64,000 bases of DNA from Nitrospira sp. (GTDB taxonomy: Bacteria; Nitrospirota; Nitrospiria; Nitrospirales; Nitrospiraceae), in assembly GCA_024760545.1 (NCBI GenBank), contig CP060501.1, positions 3,302,036 to 3,366,035 of the forward strand, read 5' to 3'. Position numbers and translations under genes: made by a program. The notes under the pieces were generated by a model, which worked only from the letters and a program-made list of their open reading frames with translations, was not told the origin of the DNA and made no database searches. The first letter of the stretch is position 1, and the number at the start of each line of letters is the position of its first letter. Shown here one piece after another: positions 9,001 to 18,166 of the stretch.

Positions 9001-9163
9001 CTTATCCCACCGGGTCCCCTTCAACACCATCCAGGGCTGAGCACCAAACTGGAAATGACCATCATTTGAGTTTTGGCGGGGCTGTGTTACCATGCCAGCC
9101 CCTTGTGATGTGTGAGGCATCATTCCGGGATGGAAATGACATGATCTTCTGTCTCTCCCAAAT

Positions 9164-10273
9164 ATGCAGAGTGACGAAATGACTCCAGCTTCGACGGTTA
9201 CTGTTTCCCTAGCTGAAAGAAGCTACGAGATCATCATCCAGACCGGGATTTTGGAGCGGCTCGGGCGGGAGTTGAAGAAGCAGGGAGTGAAAGGAAAAGT
9301 AGGAATTGTCACTGATCGGAATGTGGCGCGGCACTATTTGAAGCACACGTGCGAGGCGATCAGGCGGTGCGGGATTGAACCCATTCCGATCGTGTTCTCT
9401 CCAGGAGAACGCTCCAAAACACTGAAGACGGTGGAACACATTCTCGATGTGTTGGCACGTCATCGATTTGAACGGTCGTCTCTCCTCTTGGCATTGGGAG
9501 GGGGAGTCGTAGGCGACGTGGCTGGGTTTGCGGCCTCGATCTACCAGCGTGGCATCTCGTATGTCCAAGTCCCGACGACACTTGTCGCCCAGGTGGACTC
9601 CAGCGTCGGAGGCAAGACAGGTGTCGATCATCGGCTGGGTAAAAATCTGATCGGCTCGTTTTACCAGCCACGCGCCGTATGGATCGATCCATCGACGCTG
9701 CGGACGTTGCCCGTGCGTGAGTGGGTCGCGGGGCTTGCCGAGGTGATGAAGTATGGCATCATCGCAGACGCGCCGTTCTTTGATTATCTGCAACGAAACA
9801 TGCCGGAGTTACGGAAACAAACTCCTCATGTCGTCGCAACGGTGGTGAAGCGATCGTGTGAGATCAAAGCTGAAGTGGTCGCTGCGGATGAGCGAGAATC
9901 CGATCGGAGGCGCATCCTCAACTATGGCCATACAATCGGGCATGCGCTTGAAGCGTTAGGGGGCTATCAGTCGCTTGTCCACGGGGAGGCTGTCGGCATT
10001 GGATTGGTCCAGGAAGCCGACCTCGCTTGTTTTCAGGGTATGTGTGCCCGTGACGTCGTCGAAGAGATTCGAAGCCTTGTGAAGGAAGCGGGGCTAAGCG
10101 ACCGCCTACCCCGGTGGGCTCCCGTGAAGATATGGAAGGCCATGCTTCATGATAAAAAAGTATCGGAGGGTCGGGTTGTTGGAGTGTGGCCGTTGCGCAT
10201 CGGAGAGGTCCGGATAGCGCCGTTAGAGAAGCGCGTATTTGATCGGTGGTATGCGGCATCGCGGACGACATAA
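9164..10273 (+). CDS. aroB: 3-dehydroquinate synthase
   Basis: AroB converts DAHP to 3-dehydroquinate, the second step of the shikimate pathway, using NAD and a divalent metal. Motifs seen: SPGERSKTL (NAD region), the glycine-rich LALGGGVVGDVAGFAAS, QVPTTLVAQVDSSVGGKTGVD, and the metal-ligand histidine region ILNYGHTIGHALE. The length (369) is typical. The ATG at 9164 and a second at 9179 are both possible; neither has a strong ribosome binding site. It stands alone between the pilus hairpin and nadE. Confidence 0.96.
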   Translation: MQSDEMTPASTVTVSLAERSYEIIIQTGILERLGRELKKQGVKGKVGIVTDRNVARHYLKHTCEAIRRCGIEPIPIVFSPGERSKTLKTVEHILDVLARHRFERSSLLLALGGGVVGDVAGFAASIYQRGISYVQVPTTLVAQVDSSVGGKTGVDHRLGKNLIGSFYQPRAVWIDPSTLRTLPVREWVAGLAEVMKYGIIADAPFFDYLQRNMPELRKQTPHVVATVVKRSCEIKAEVVAADERESDRRRILNYGHTIGHALEALGGYQSLVHGEAVGIGLVQEADLACFQGMCARDVVEEIRSLVKEAGLSDRLPRWAPVKIWKAMLHDKKVSEGRVVGVWPLRIGEVRIAPLEKRVFDRWYAASRTT

Positions 10274-10391
10274 TTCATGCCGAGATCAACCTGAAACCTC
10301 CTTGTGCCGGGGCCATGCTCAGGGGAACAGCTCCTCATCGTAAGATGGCCTATTATTTTTCAGTGTCATAATCCCGGTCGACTGGAGTGCG

Positions 10392-12173
10392 ATGAAGGTA
10401 TTACGGATCGCGATGGCACAAATGAACCCTGCTGTCGGGGATTTGAATGGCAATGTTCATCGGATTTTGTATTGGCTCGGCGAGGCGAAAAAAGCCAAGG
10501 CCGACTTGGTTGCCTTTCCTGAACTGGCGATTACAGGCTATCCTCCCGAAGATCTTCTGCTCAGGCCGCAGTTTGTGGAAGATAATCTACGTGCCCTGAA
10601 CGAGATCATCCCCGCTTGTCGCGGCTTAGTTGCCGTAATCGGCTATGTGGGGCGAGGTGATCAACGTGACTCACGTTCATCGCAGCCATCGATTGGTTCA
10701 GCCCGTCAGCATACGCTCTCCAATGCGGCAGCGCTGATTGGCGATCGCAGGATGGTCGGCAGCTATAGCAAGCGGTATTTGCCGAACTATGGCGTGTTCG
10801 ACGAAAGCCGGTATTTTCACCCCGGGCGGAGGCTTCCGTTGCTCGTGGTCAATGGAACGACGATCGGTGTGAACATCTGCGAAGACATTTGGCTCCCCCA
10901 AGGGCCCACCCGTGTTCAAGCAACGGCTGGGGCGGAGGTGATCGTCAACATCAATGCTTCTCCATTTCACGTCGGTAAAAGCCGCTCGAGGGAGCAGATG
11001 TTGGCGACCCGAGCGCGTGAAAGCGGAGTCATCGTGACCTATACGAATATGGTGGGAGGTCAAGACGAGTTGGTCTTCGATGGGAATAGTGTAATTCTCG
11101 ATCGATCCGGCAATGTGATCGCACGCTGTGGCGCGTTCCGGGAGGAGTTGCTTGTGGCTGATTTACACGTGGATGCCGTTCCCCGCAGGCGCGGGACTCA
11201 CGGACGGAAGAGGGCATTGACGGGAAAGGTGGCTTCAATTGTCGATCGTCTCGCGGTGAACATGCCTGCGACAAAGAAGAAACGAGGTCGAATCGTACCG
11301 GGTTTGGCAGAGCCTTTGGGCGAGGTCCAAGAAGTCTACCAAGCTCTGGTACTGGCTGTGAAGGACTATGTCAGCAAGAATGGGTTCAGGCGGGTCGTCA
11401 TTGGGCTGAGCGGGGGGGTTGATTCAGCATTGACCGCGGCGGTGGCCGTGGACGCGCTTGGGACCACAAACGTCCTCGGGGTGTTCATGCCGTCTCCCTA
11501 TACATCGCATGAGAGCGAAGAGGATGCTGTGGGCCTTGCGCAGTGCCTCGGCATCGACTTGAACGTCATTCCGATTACTCCGACGTTTGAGGCGTATCGA
11601 CAGTCGTTGGCTCCGTCATTCGGCGACCGCGAGGCAGACGCGACAGAGGAAAACCTTCAGGCGCGCATTCGCGGCAATATCCTCATGGCGATATCCAATA
11701 AGTTCGGTCATGTGGTTCTGACCACTGGGAATAAGAGCGAGCTGAGCGTGGGATATGCGACTCTTTACGGTGATATGGCCGGCGGGTTTGCCGTCATCAA
11801 GGATGTGCCGAAGACGATGGTCTATGACCTGGCGAAGTTCAGAAATGGTCGTGATCCGTCACCAGTGATTCCCAAACGCACACTGGACCGGCCACCGAGT
11901 GCCGAACTCAAACCCAATCAGAAGGACGAAGATACGCTGCCCCCGTATGGGGTTCTCGATCCCATCCTTCAGGCATATGTGGAAGAAGACCGATCATTCG
12001 ATGAAATCGTCGAAGCAGGGTTTGATCGCGCCACGGTGGCTCGCGTGATGAAGATGGTCGATAGCAGCGAGTTCAAGCGCCGTCAGGCACCCATCGGTGT
12101 CAAGATCACCCCTCGCGCCTTCGGCAAAGATCGGCGGATGCCGATCACCAACAGGTACCGGAGTATACGGTAG
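10392..12173 (+). CDS. nadE: Glutamine-dependent NAD+ synthetase
   Basis: The enzyme makes NAD from deamido-NAD, ATP and glutamine. The N-terminal half (about residues 5-260) is a nitrilase-fold glutaminase with the Glu-Lys-Cys triad visible in FPELAITGYPPEDLL, SKRYLPNYGVFDE and NICEDIW. The C-terminal half is an NAD synthase domain with the ATP-pyrophosphatase P-loop LSGGVDSALTAAVA, TTGNKSELSVGYATLYGDM and LKPNQKDEDTLPPY. Length (593) matches bacterial two-domain NadE, so it can use glutamine directly. It is upstream of glnB. Confidence 0.96.
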   Translation: MKVLRIAMAQMNPAVGDLNGNVHRILYWLGEAKKAKADLVAFPELAITGYPPEDLLLRPQFVEDNLRALNEIIPACRGLVAVIGYVGRGDQRDSRSSQPSIGSARQHTLSNAAALIGDRRMVGSYSKRYLPNYGVFDESRYFHPGRRLPLLVVNGTTIGVNICEDIWLPQGPTRVQATAGAEVIVNINASPFHVGKSRSREQMLATRARESGVIVTYTNMVGGQDELVFDGNSVILDRSGNVIARCGAFREELLVADLHVDAVPRRRGTHGRKRALTGKVASIVDRLAVNMPATKKKRGRIVPGLAEPLGEVQEVYQALVLAVKDYVSKNGFRRVVIGLSGGVDSALTAAVAVDALGTTNVLGVFMPSPYTSHESEEDAVGLAQCLGIDLNVIPITPTFEAYRQSLAPSFGDREADATEENLQARIRGNILMAISNKFGHVVLTTGNKSELSVGYATLYGDMAGGFAVIKDVPKTMVYDLAKFRNGRDPSPVIPKRTLDRPPSAELKPNQKDEDTLPPYGVLDPILQAYVEEDRSFDEIVEAGFDRATVARVMKMVDSSEFKRRQAPIGVKITPRAFGKDRRMPITNRYRSIR

Positions 12174-12843
<670 letters not shown>

Positions 12844-12901
12844 GGGAAGGGATTCAAGCGGTGGAACATCATCGCAAAGGATCTCGTAAAGGAGGAAGGG
12901 A

Positions 12902-14311
12902 ATGAACGTGCGTGAGGTGTTGGAGTTCGCCAAGAAGCACAGAGTGCAGATGGTGGACTTGAAATTCGTCGATCTGCCGGGCGTGTGGCAACATATGACG
13001 ATCCCCGTGAGCGAACTGACCGAGACGTTGTTCAAGGACGGTTCCGGCTTGGATGGATCATCCATTCGCGGCTGGAAGGCCATCAACAACAGCGACTTGT
13101 TGGTAGTGCCTGACCCGGCGACGGCCTGCTTGGATCCCTTTACCGCGGTGCCGACACTCAGCATGACCGGCAACGTCGTGGACCCGATTTCCCGCGAAAA
13201 TTACGACCGCGATCCCAGATTCATCGCTCAGAAGGCCGAGCGGTATCTTCAAAGCACCAAGATCGGGGACAGTTCATTCTGGGGCCCGGAAGCCGAATTT
13301 TTCATCTTCGACCATGCCCGATACGATCAGAACAGCCACAGCGGCTTCTATTATTTGGATTCTGAGGAAGGCGCATGGAACATGGGGCAAGAGGGGCTCA
13401 ACCTCGGCGGTAAGATCCGCCACAAGCAAGGGTATTTCCCCGTGGCTCCCGCAGATACCCAACAAGATATCCGAAGCGAAATGGTCCTTGAAATGGAAAA
13501 GGTCGGCATCGTGGTGGAAAAGCACCATCACGAGACGGCCTCGGCCGGGCAGGCCGAGATCGATATTCGATTTGATTCCCTCTTACGGACTGCGGACAAG
13601 ATGATGATGTACAAGTACATCGTCAAAAACGTGGCCCGTCGACATGGGAAGACGGCGACGTTCATGCCGAAACCGCTGTTCAATGATGCGGGATCCGGAA
13701 TGCACACGCACCAGAGTATTTGGAATGATGGAAAACCACTCTTTGCCGGGAAGGATTATGCCGGCATTTCACAGCTCTGTTTATACTATATCGGCGGCAT
13801 CCTGAAACATGCGCCGGCATTGGCGGCGTTTACCAACCCGACGACGAATTCCTACAAACGCATCACCCCTGGATTCGAAGCTCCCGTGCTGCTGGCCTAT
13901 TCCAGTCGGAATCGATCGGCCGGCATCCGTATTCCGATGTACTCCCCGAGTCCGAAAGCCAAGCGGATCGAGGTGCGGTTTCCGGACCCGTCCTGCAATC
14001 CGTATTTGGCGTTCTCCGCGATGCTCATGGCGGGGCTTGACGGCATCCAAAACAAGATCAACCCCGGCGAACCGGCCGAAAAAGACCTCTATGATCTCGA
14101 TCCCAAAGAGGCCGCCAGTATCCCGACGATGCCCGGGAGCCTTGATGAAGCGATCAGCAGCCTGGAAAAGGATCACCAGTTTCTGCTCAAAGGAGAGGTG
14201 TTTACCGAGGATCTAATCGAAGCCTGGGTCGGCTATAAGCGAAGCAAGGAGATCGATGCGATGCGTTTGCGTCCGCATCCGTATGAGTTTTTCCTCTATT
14301 ACGATGTGTAG
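12902..14311 (+). CDS. glnA: Glutamine synthetase type I (GSI-beta class)
   Basis: GlnA makes glutamine from glutamate, ammonia and ATP as a dodecamer. The 469-residue protein has the beta-grasp domain ([12 protein letters not shown] near 50), the catalytic signature ([10 protein letters not shown], near 125), the ATP-binding [18 protein letters not shown] region, NRSAGIRIP and the Glu-flap. [11 protein letters not shown] puts a tyrosine at exactly residue 397, the adenylylation site of enteric GS, so this is an adenylylatable form. It has a strong ribosome binding site (AAAGGAGGAAGGG). Partners in this window are PII upstream and the GlnE-like pair at 25694-29760. Confidence 0.97.
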   Translation: MNVREVLEFAKKHRVQMVDLKFVDLPGVWQHMTIPVSELTETLFKDGSGLDGSSIRGWKAINNSDLLVVPDPATACLDPFTAVPTLSMTGNVVDPISRENYDRDPRFIAQKAERYLQSTKIGDSSFWGPEAEFFIFDHARYDQNSHSGFYYLDSEEGAWNMGQEGLNLGGKIRHKQGYFPVAPADTQQDIRSEMVLEMEKVGIVVEKHHHETASAGQAEIDIRFDSLLRTADKMMMYKYIVKNVARRHGKTATFMPKPLFNDAGSGMHTHQSIWNDGKPLFAGKDYAGISQLCLYYIGGILKHAPALAAFTNPTTNSYKRITPGFEAPVLLAYSSRNRSAGIRIPMYSPSPKAKRIEVRFPDPSCNPYLAFSAMLMAGLDGIQNKINPGEPAEKDLYDLDPKEAASIPTMPGSLDEAISSLEKDHQFLLKGEVFTEDLIEAWVGYKRSKEIDAMRLRPHPYEFFLYYDV

Positions 14312-14356
14312 CAGAACAGGCGTCGTGAGTAGACAGTAGGGGGTGCCGCTCGACGG

Positions 14357-14746
14357 TCAACGTTTCCCGCATGCGGTCTGCAACAGAGCGCGATCGAGGC
14401 TTGGAGTCTCAATAGGCTGCCAACGGCCATTTTCAATGTAGCCGGCCGCCGACTTGCCGCTTCCCATCTGACGGGAAAATTCCACAACTTGCAGCACGCG
14501 CACGCGAGATTGCGCGCAGTCAAATTCCTTGTGGGTCTTGGCGGACAAGAATCGTGTCGTGTCATTCCACTTGATATCCGTGAGCTGCCAGAGGGTCGCA
14601 CGACTTCCGTCCCGGCGAATCGTCTCCGGATCAAAGTACACGGTTTCCAGACCAGCGGATTGGTACTGTTTCTCGACGGCCACCCAACCCGCAAAGGCCT
14701 GTCCATAGCTGAGGACGAGCATAGCGACCAGCACCAATCGGATCAT
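14357..14746 (-). CDS. Small secreted protein, surface-adhesin E-like
   Basis: The 129-residue product starts with a clear signal peptide (MIRLVLVAMLVLSYGQAFA), predicted to be cut before GWVAVEKQY. The mature part (YFDPETIRRDGS, LTDIKWNDTTRFLSAKTHKEFDC, then Cys-containing VLQVVEFS...LLQTACGK) resembles the small 'surface-adhesin protein E'-like family found in Gram-negative bacteria, with two cysteines that could form a disulfide. An upstream ATG at 14806 would add 20 residues before the signal and is less likely. It is convergent with glnA. Function is unknown; the family name is from memory of the pattern. Confidence 0.65.
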   Translation of the reverse strand: MIRLVLVAMLVLSYGQAFAGWVAVEKQYQSAGLETVYFDPETIRRDGSRATLWQLTDIKWNDTTRFLSAKTHKEFDCAQSRVRVLQVVEFSRQMGSGKSAAGYIENGRWQPIETPSLDRALLQTACGKR

Positions 14747-14934
14747 GGCCGCGCACCCGATTTGTTTTCTAATCCATCCGCCATACAGGTTGAGAGTGGA
14801 TGGCATAAGGACAAACGGTCAAAAAATCAAGCGGCAAATTGTGATGTGGCGGGACAAGAGATCCCATCCTATGGGCCTCTTGAGCCTCATCCTGGCTTAG
14901 AGTATGCTCGCGCTCATAACCGAGGAGGGTGACG

Positions 14935-15696
14935 ATGCCGAAGCGAGTTCGCACGGGGTTGACGCGGAGTGATATTCTCGATCGGTATGTCGAACGGTTC
15001 AAGCAGCAGCTCGTGAAATTTCAACCCTTCCTCTCGCGCAAACGCGGGTCGGCTTCGCTTGAAGATTTCGACGAAACAGCGGAAGAGCTGATCGGTCAGG
15101 TGTTCGGTGCTGCCTCCGATGAATCGGAGGCCTATCTCCTAGCAAAAACGGGAGAGTCCGCGCTCTTACCGGAAGAAGCGCAGGAAAGTGGGACGCACAA
15201 TGTGGAACGCGAGAGTCTACAGCAGCGACGACAAGTACTGGAAAGCTGCCTCGCCGACCTCGAATTGCGTCGCCGTGTGCAGGCGACCAGGAAGGCAAAA
15301 GGAGTTGGGCAGGCACTCGTCGCAGACTATATGTCGCACGAGGTCCGAAGCATCCATAGAGAGGCCTCGATCAAACAAGCGGGGCAGATGTTGCAGAAGC
15401 ACAAAGTCGGTTCACTGATCGTGGACGATGGTTCTCGTTATATCGGGATCATCACCGATTCCGATGTCACCCGCAAAGCGGTCGCCAAAGGGTTGGATCC
15501 CAACAGCACCACTGTCGCCACCTGCATGAGCCGATCAATCGTGACAATCGAAGAAGATGAGTCTTTAGCGGACGCCATGTCGCTGATGAAGAAGCAGGGA
15601 ATCCGGCATCTGCCTGTGACTGCCGATGCCACCATCATCGGCGTACTTTCCGTCTCAGACCTCCTGCGTGCCTTAGAGGCGCAGATATCGTCCTAA
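14935..15696 (+). CDS. CBS-pair domain protein
   Basis: CBS pairs bind adenosyl ligands (AMP, ATP, SAM, NADH) and act as energy sensors. The 253-residue protein has an N-terminal helical, charged region (about 1-125) of unknown role, then two CBS motifs: VADYMSHEVRSIHREASIK...GIITDSDVTRKAVAKG and VATCMSRSIVTIEEDESLADAMSLM...GVLSVSDLLRAL. The start at 14935 has a good site (GAGGAGGG) in front; the GTG at 14929 overlaps it. No catalytic domain is attached, so it is probably a stand-alone regulatory or nucleotide-binding module; the partner is unknown. Confidence 0.85.
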   Translation: MPKRVRTGLTRSDILDRYVERFKQQLVKFQPFLSRKRGSASLEDFDETAEELIGQVFGAASDESEAYLLAKTGESALLPEEAQESGTHNVERESLQQRRQVLESCLADLELRRRVQATRKAKGVGQALVADYMSHEVRSIHREASIKQAGQMLQKHKVGSLIVDDGSRYIGIITDSDVTRKAVAKGLDPNSTTVATCMSRSIVTIEEDESLADAMSLMKKQGIRHLPVTADATIIGVLSVSDLLRALEAQISS

Positions 15697-15881
15697 CGTC
15701 ATGTCCTGCACCACACGCGCATGGCGGCAGGGACGGCGATCCAGCCACTGGTGAGTGATTGTGTCGACTGCCTGCAACGGTGGCGTAGCGGCCAGGCCGG
15801 CAATCGGTTCCTTCCTGGCAATCTGTGCCAGATTCCGCACCTCTTTCGTCTGAGGGATCACCAAGAAAAGTATGACGCCGG

Positions 15882-16499
15882 TTACTCGACGGAGTGGCCT
15901 TCCAGGAACACCGCTTGTTCCAAGGTGCGGAAGAACTGCTGGTAGGGAAGGGGATCCTCAACGGCGCGAAGGTAAAACTGAGCGCTGGCTCGGACGACGA
16001 GCTGCGAATCGTTGCGCTTACGGACGGTGACTGTGAAACGAACCAGATTACTGCGGTGATCGAACGAGCCCCACGTCCGGTCATGACGGTTGAGAACGAG
16101 TAAGGCATCGGGTTGATACAGCAGATAGCTCAGGTCGACACCATAAATCTGCTCATTCTCGACGTATTTCTTTCCTGAGACGACGCCCAGTTCTTCATCG
16201 AGCACCTCTACTTTAAAATCCAAATCCTGCAGAGATGAAACGATTGTTGCCAACATCCTACGCTGATCCACGGTATCAAACACACGCGATTGGGCGGCGC
16301 GAATTTTGACCTGGCTTTCTTCGGAAAGCCAGATTTGCTCGTGCGAGTCCCACTGGTTGACATGCCGCAATTCGTAGGGTGTTGGGCATCCCTGTAACAG
16401 CAGGCAGAGGCCGACAAAGAGGCAGGGGCTCAGCCGCCTCGATCCTGCAAGAGACAAGGTGTGTTCATCACGGTTCCTCTGGTGAGAGACCATATCCAT
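15882..16499 (-). CDS. Lipoprotein, last gene of the four-gene lipoprotein operon
   Basis: The 205-residue product has a hydrophobic segment and lipobox LLLQGC, with Cys38 as the likely lipidated residue; a long polar stretch precedes it, so the real start may be further in. The mature domain carries the pattern shared with the next two genes: residues ending in (S/T)RVFDTVDQRRMLATIVSSLQDLDFKVE and a closing PxxYQQFFRTLEQAVFLE. Its ATG overlaps the TAA of the preceding gene (TAATG). I do not recognise a named family with certainty; proteins of this kind are often annotated as hypothetical lipoproteins of outer-membrane or secretion loci. Confidence 0.75.
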   Translation of the reverse strand: MDMVSHQRNRDEHTLSLAGSRRLSPCLFVGLCLLLQGCPTPYELRHVNQWDSHEQIWLSEESQVKIRAAQSRVFDTVDQRRMLATIVSSLQDLDFKVEVLDEELGVVSGKKYVENEQIYGVDLSYLLYQPDALLVLNRHDRTWGSFDHRSNLVRFTVTVRKRNDSQLVVRASAQFYLRAVEDPLPYQQFFRTLEQAVFLEGHSVE

Positions 16500-16936
16500 T
16501 AATTCTTAGTGACAAAGAGAGACCGTTCCAGTGTGGCGAAGAAATTCTGGTACACCTTGGGATCTTCGACGGGTTTGTTGTTGTAGATGGCATTCGCGCG
16601 AATCATCATACGACCTTCGGCTTCTGAGCGTACCGTGACGGTCACACCCACGACGTCGTAGAAGTTCGGTTCGGCGAAACGCGCAGCGGTCACCAGCCCC
16701 AAAGGCTCATTGGCTCGCTCGATGATGAAACCCAAGTCCTGCAACGCCGCAATGACGCCGCGCATGGCCATTTGGCGATCCTTTATGTCGAAGGACCGAG
16801 TTTGCATACTCCGGATCTTCATCTGCGCCTCAGTCGGCGCCAGCAGATTCTGACTGGGCTGCGGAACGGCGCAGCCTTGCAGGATGACAAGTATGGCGGC
16901 GCCAATGATTCCTGCCACATTCGCTGACTTCATCAT
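16499..16936 (-). CDS. Lipoprotein paralog, third gene of the lipoprotein operon
   Basis: A 145-residue lipoprotein: signal MMKSANVAGIIGAAILVILQGCAV with lipobox ILQGC. The body repeats the family pattern: MQTRSFDIKDRQMAMRGVIAALQDLGFIIE in the middle and a closing DPKVYQNFFATLERSLFV. It is the shortest of the three related genes and keeps only the core domain. GAGG lies in front of the ATG at 16936; the longer reading from 16993 would run into the previous gene's 3' end and is rejected. Function unknown. Confidence 0.8.
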   Translation of the reverse strand: MMKSANVAGIIGAAILVILQGCAVPQPSQNLLAPTEAQMKIRSMQTRSFDIKDRQMAMRGVIAALQDLGFIIERANEPLGLVTAARFAEPNFYDVVGVTVTVRSEAEGRMMIRANAIYNNKPVEDPKVYQNFFATLERSLFVTKN

Positions 16937-16946
16937 TACCTCGCGC

Positions 16947-17558
16947 TCAGAGAGCAAATGCTTCCAGAAAGACAGCTTTTGACAATTTAGCAAAGAAGGT
17001 CTGGTACATCACGGGGTCGCGTAGCATTTCCATCCGTTGTTCGCCAGGTGGAATGCCCTGACGGCCGGCCAACCCTTCTCCCTTCCACACGACCCGGTAG
17101 AACACGACTCTGACTTCCTGGCGCGTGGCCTCGGAATTCACCGGTCTCGTGACCAGCGCGGCGGCGATTTTTTGATGCAGGTCCACGGGCATTACGATAG
17201 GAGGCTGTTGGACGAATACCAGCGGAGTGCTCAGGAGAAAGACGAAAAAGCGAGCGATGTCCTGGCCATATTCTCGAGCACTTCGTTCTTTCGCCGCTCT
17301 TAAAAATCCAACTTCGCGCACGCTTTCTTCAACCTGGAAACCAAGATCCTGCAGGACAGCCGCTGAGGCGGACAATAACTCCGCTTCATCCTTAGTCTCG
17401 AAGAGGCGGGTTTGCATGGCCCGGTTGGCTGCGCTCTCAGGTTTCAGCTGGAACAGTTCGTCCGGTTGTGTATGAGTCACACACCCTACGAACAGGCTCG
17501 ACATGGCAAGATATGTCACCGCCAGAAGTATTCGCTGAGCCACAGATCCGCCATGCAT
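16947..17558 (-). CDS. Lipoprotein paralog, second gene of the lipoprotein operon
   Basis: A 203-residue lipoprotein with signal AQRILLAVTYLAMSSLFVGC (lipid on Cys). It shows the family core MQTRLFETKDEAELLSASAAVLQDLGFQVE, an inserted hydrophobic stretch (FFVFLLSTPLVFVQQPP, about residues 100-118) that could be a second membrane contact, and the same ending PVMYQTFFAKLSKAVFLE. The start at 17558 touches the preceding gene's stop (17560). The in-frame extension to 17696 overlaps that gene and is rejected. Function unknown. Confidence 0.78.
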   Translation of the reverse strand: MHGGSVAQRILLAVTYLAMSSLFVGCVTHTQPDELFQLKPESAANRAMQTRLFETKDEAELLSASAAVLQDLGFQVEESVREVGFLRAAKERSAREYGQDIARFFVFLLSTPLVFVQQPPIVMPVDLHQKIAAALVTRPVNSEATRQEVRVVFYRVVWKGEGLAGRQGIPPGEQRMEMLRDPVMYQTFFAKLSKAVFLEAFAL

Positions 17559-17559
17559 G

Positions 17560-17952
17560 CTAGAACTGGGTGGCGTTGTAGGCAAAGTCACGGACCTTCT
17601 TCTCTTCGTCGTACTTGATGATGATCGTGAGAGTCCGTTGGCGTTGGGAACTCGAACTGTCACGTGAGGTGGTGCCAAGAATGATGATGCTCGCAAAGGA
17701 GGAACTGGCCGTGTCGACGCGATCAGTCGAGACCTTGTCGTAGATCCAGACCTCGCGCCGCTTCTCGTCTGTCGTCACGATATTGGGACTCCCCAGCAGT
17801 TCGGCTACCTGAGAGGCAGGCATTCCAACTTTGACCTCGCCCTGCACCTTGCCGACGGTGAGACGGTCTTCCTTAATTTCGGCTTTGTTACTGCCGCAAC
17901 CTATGGTTGCCATGATCAGACAAAGACTCAGAATCGACCATATCGATTTCAT
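17560..17952 (-). CDS. BamE/SmpA-like lipoprotein, first gene of the lipoprotein operon
   Basis: The 130-residue product has a signal with lipobox MATIGC and a mature part with the BamE/SmpA/OmlA-type pattern: VKVGMPASQVAELLGSPNIV followed by EVWIYDK and a beta-rich ending. BamE-fold lipoproteins are small periplasmic-facing modules; this one need not be the true BamE of the barrel assembly machine. The ATG at 17952 has AGGGGA upstream. It is unlike the three downstream paralogs in sequence but shares their operon, with the next gene starting at its stop. Confidence 0.78.
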   Translation of the reverse strand: MKSIWSILSLCLIMATIGCGSNKAEIKEDRLTVGKVQGEVKVGMPASQVAELLGSPNIVTTDEKRREVWIYDKVSTDRVDTASSSFASIIILGTTSRDSSSSQRQRTLTIIIKYDEEKKVRDFAYNATQF

Positions 17953-18166
17953 TGATGGGTTCCCCTTTCTGTCGTCCCAGTGTGGCGCAGACGTGACTCT
18001 GAGCACAGGCTACTGTGCCTGAGGCGAGGTGTCAATGATGGGAAAGTAAGACGAGATAGACCAAGCAATGAGCGGCCGCGTGTCGGCGAATGGGGCTGCG
18101 GCTCATCCTCTTGAAGAAAGATACCCGTTTTCTCACTGCGATCGGGTACACTGCGCGTCACCCATC

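Noticed and set aside
15673-15864. A 63-codon minus-strand frame after the lipoprotein operon
   Set aside because: Starts at TTG without a ribosome binding site; the residues show no family pattern. It may be a remnant, but there is not enough to support a gene.
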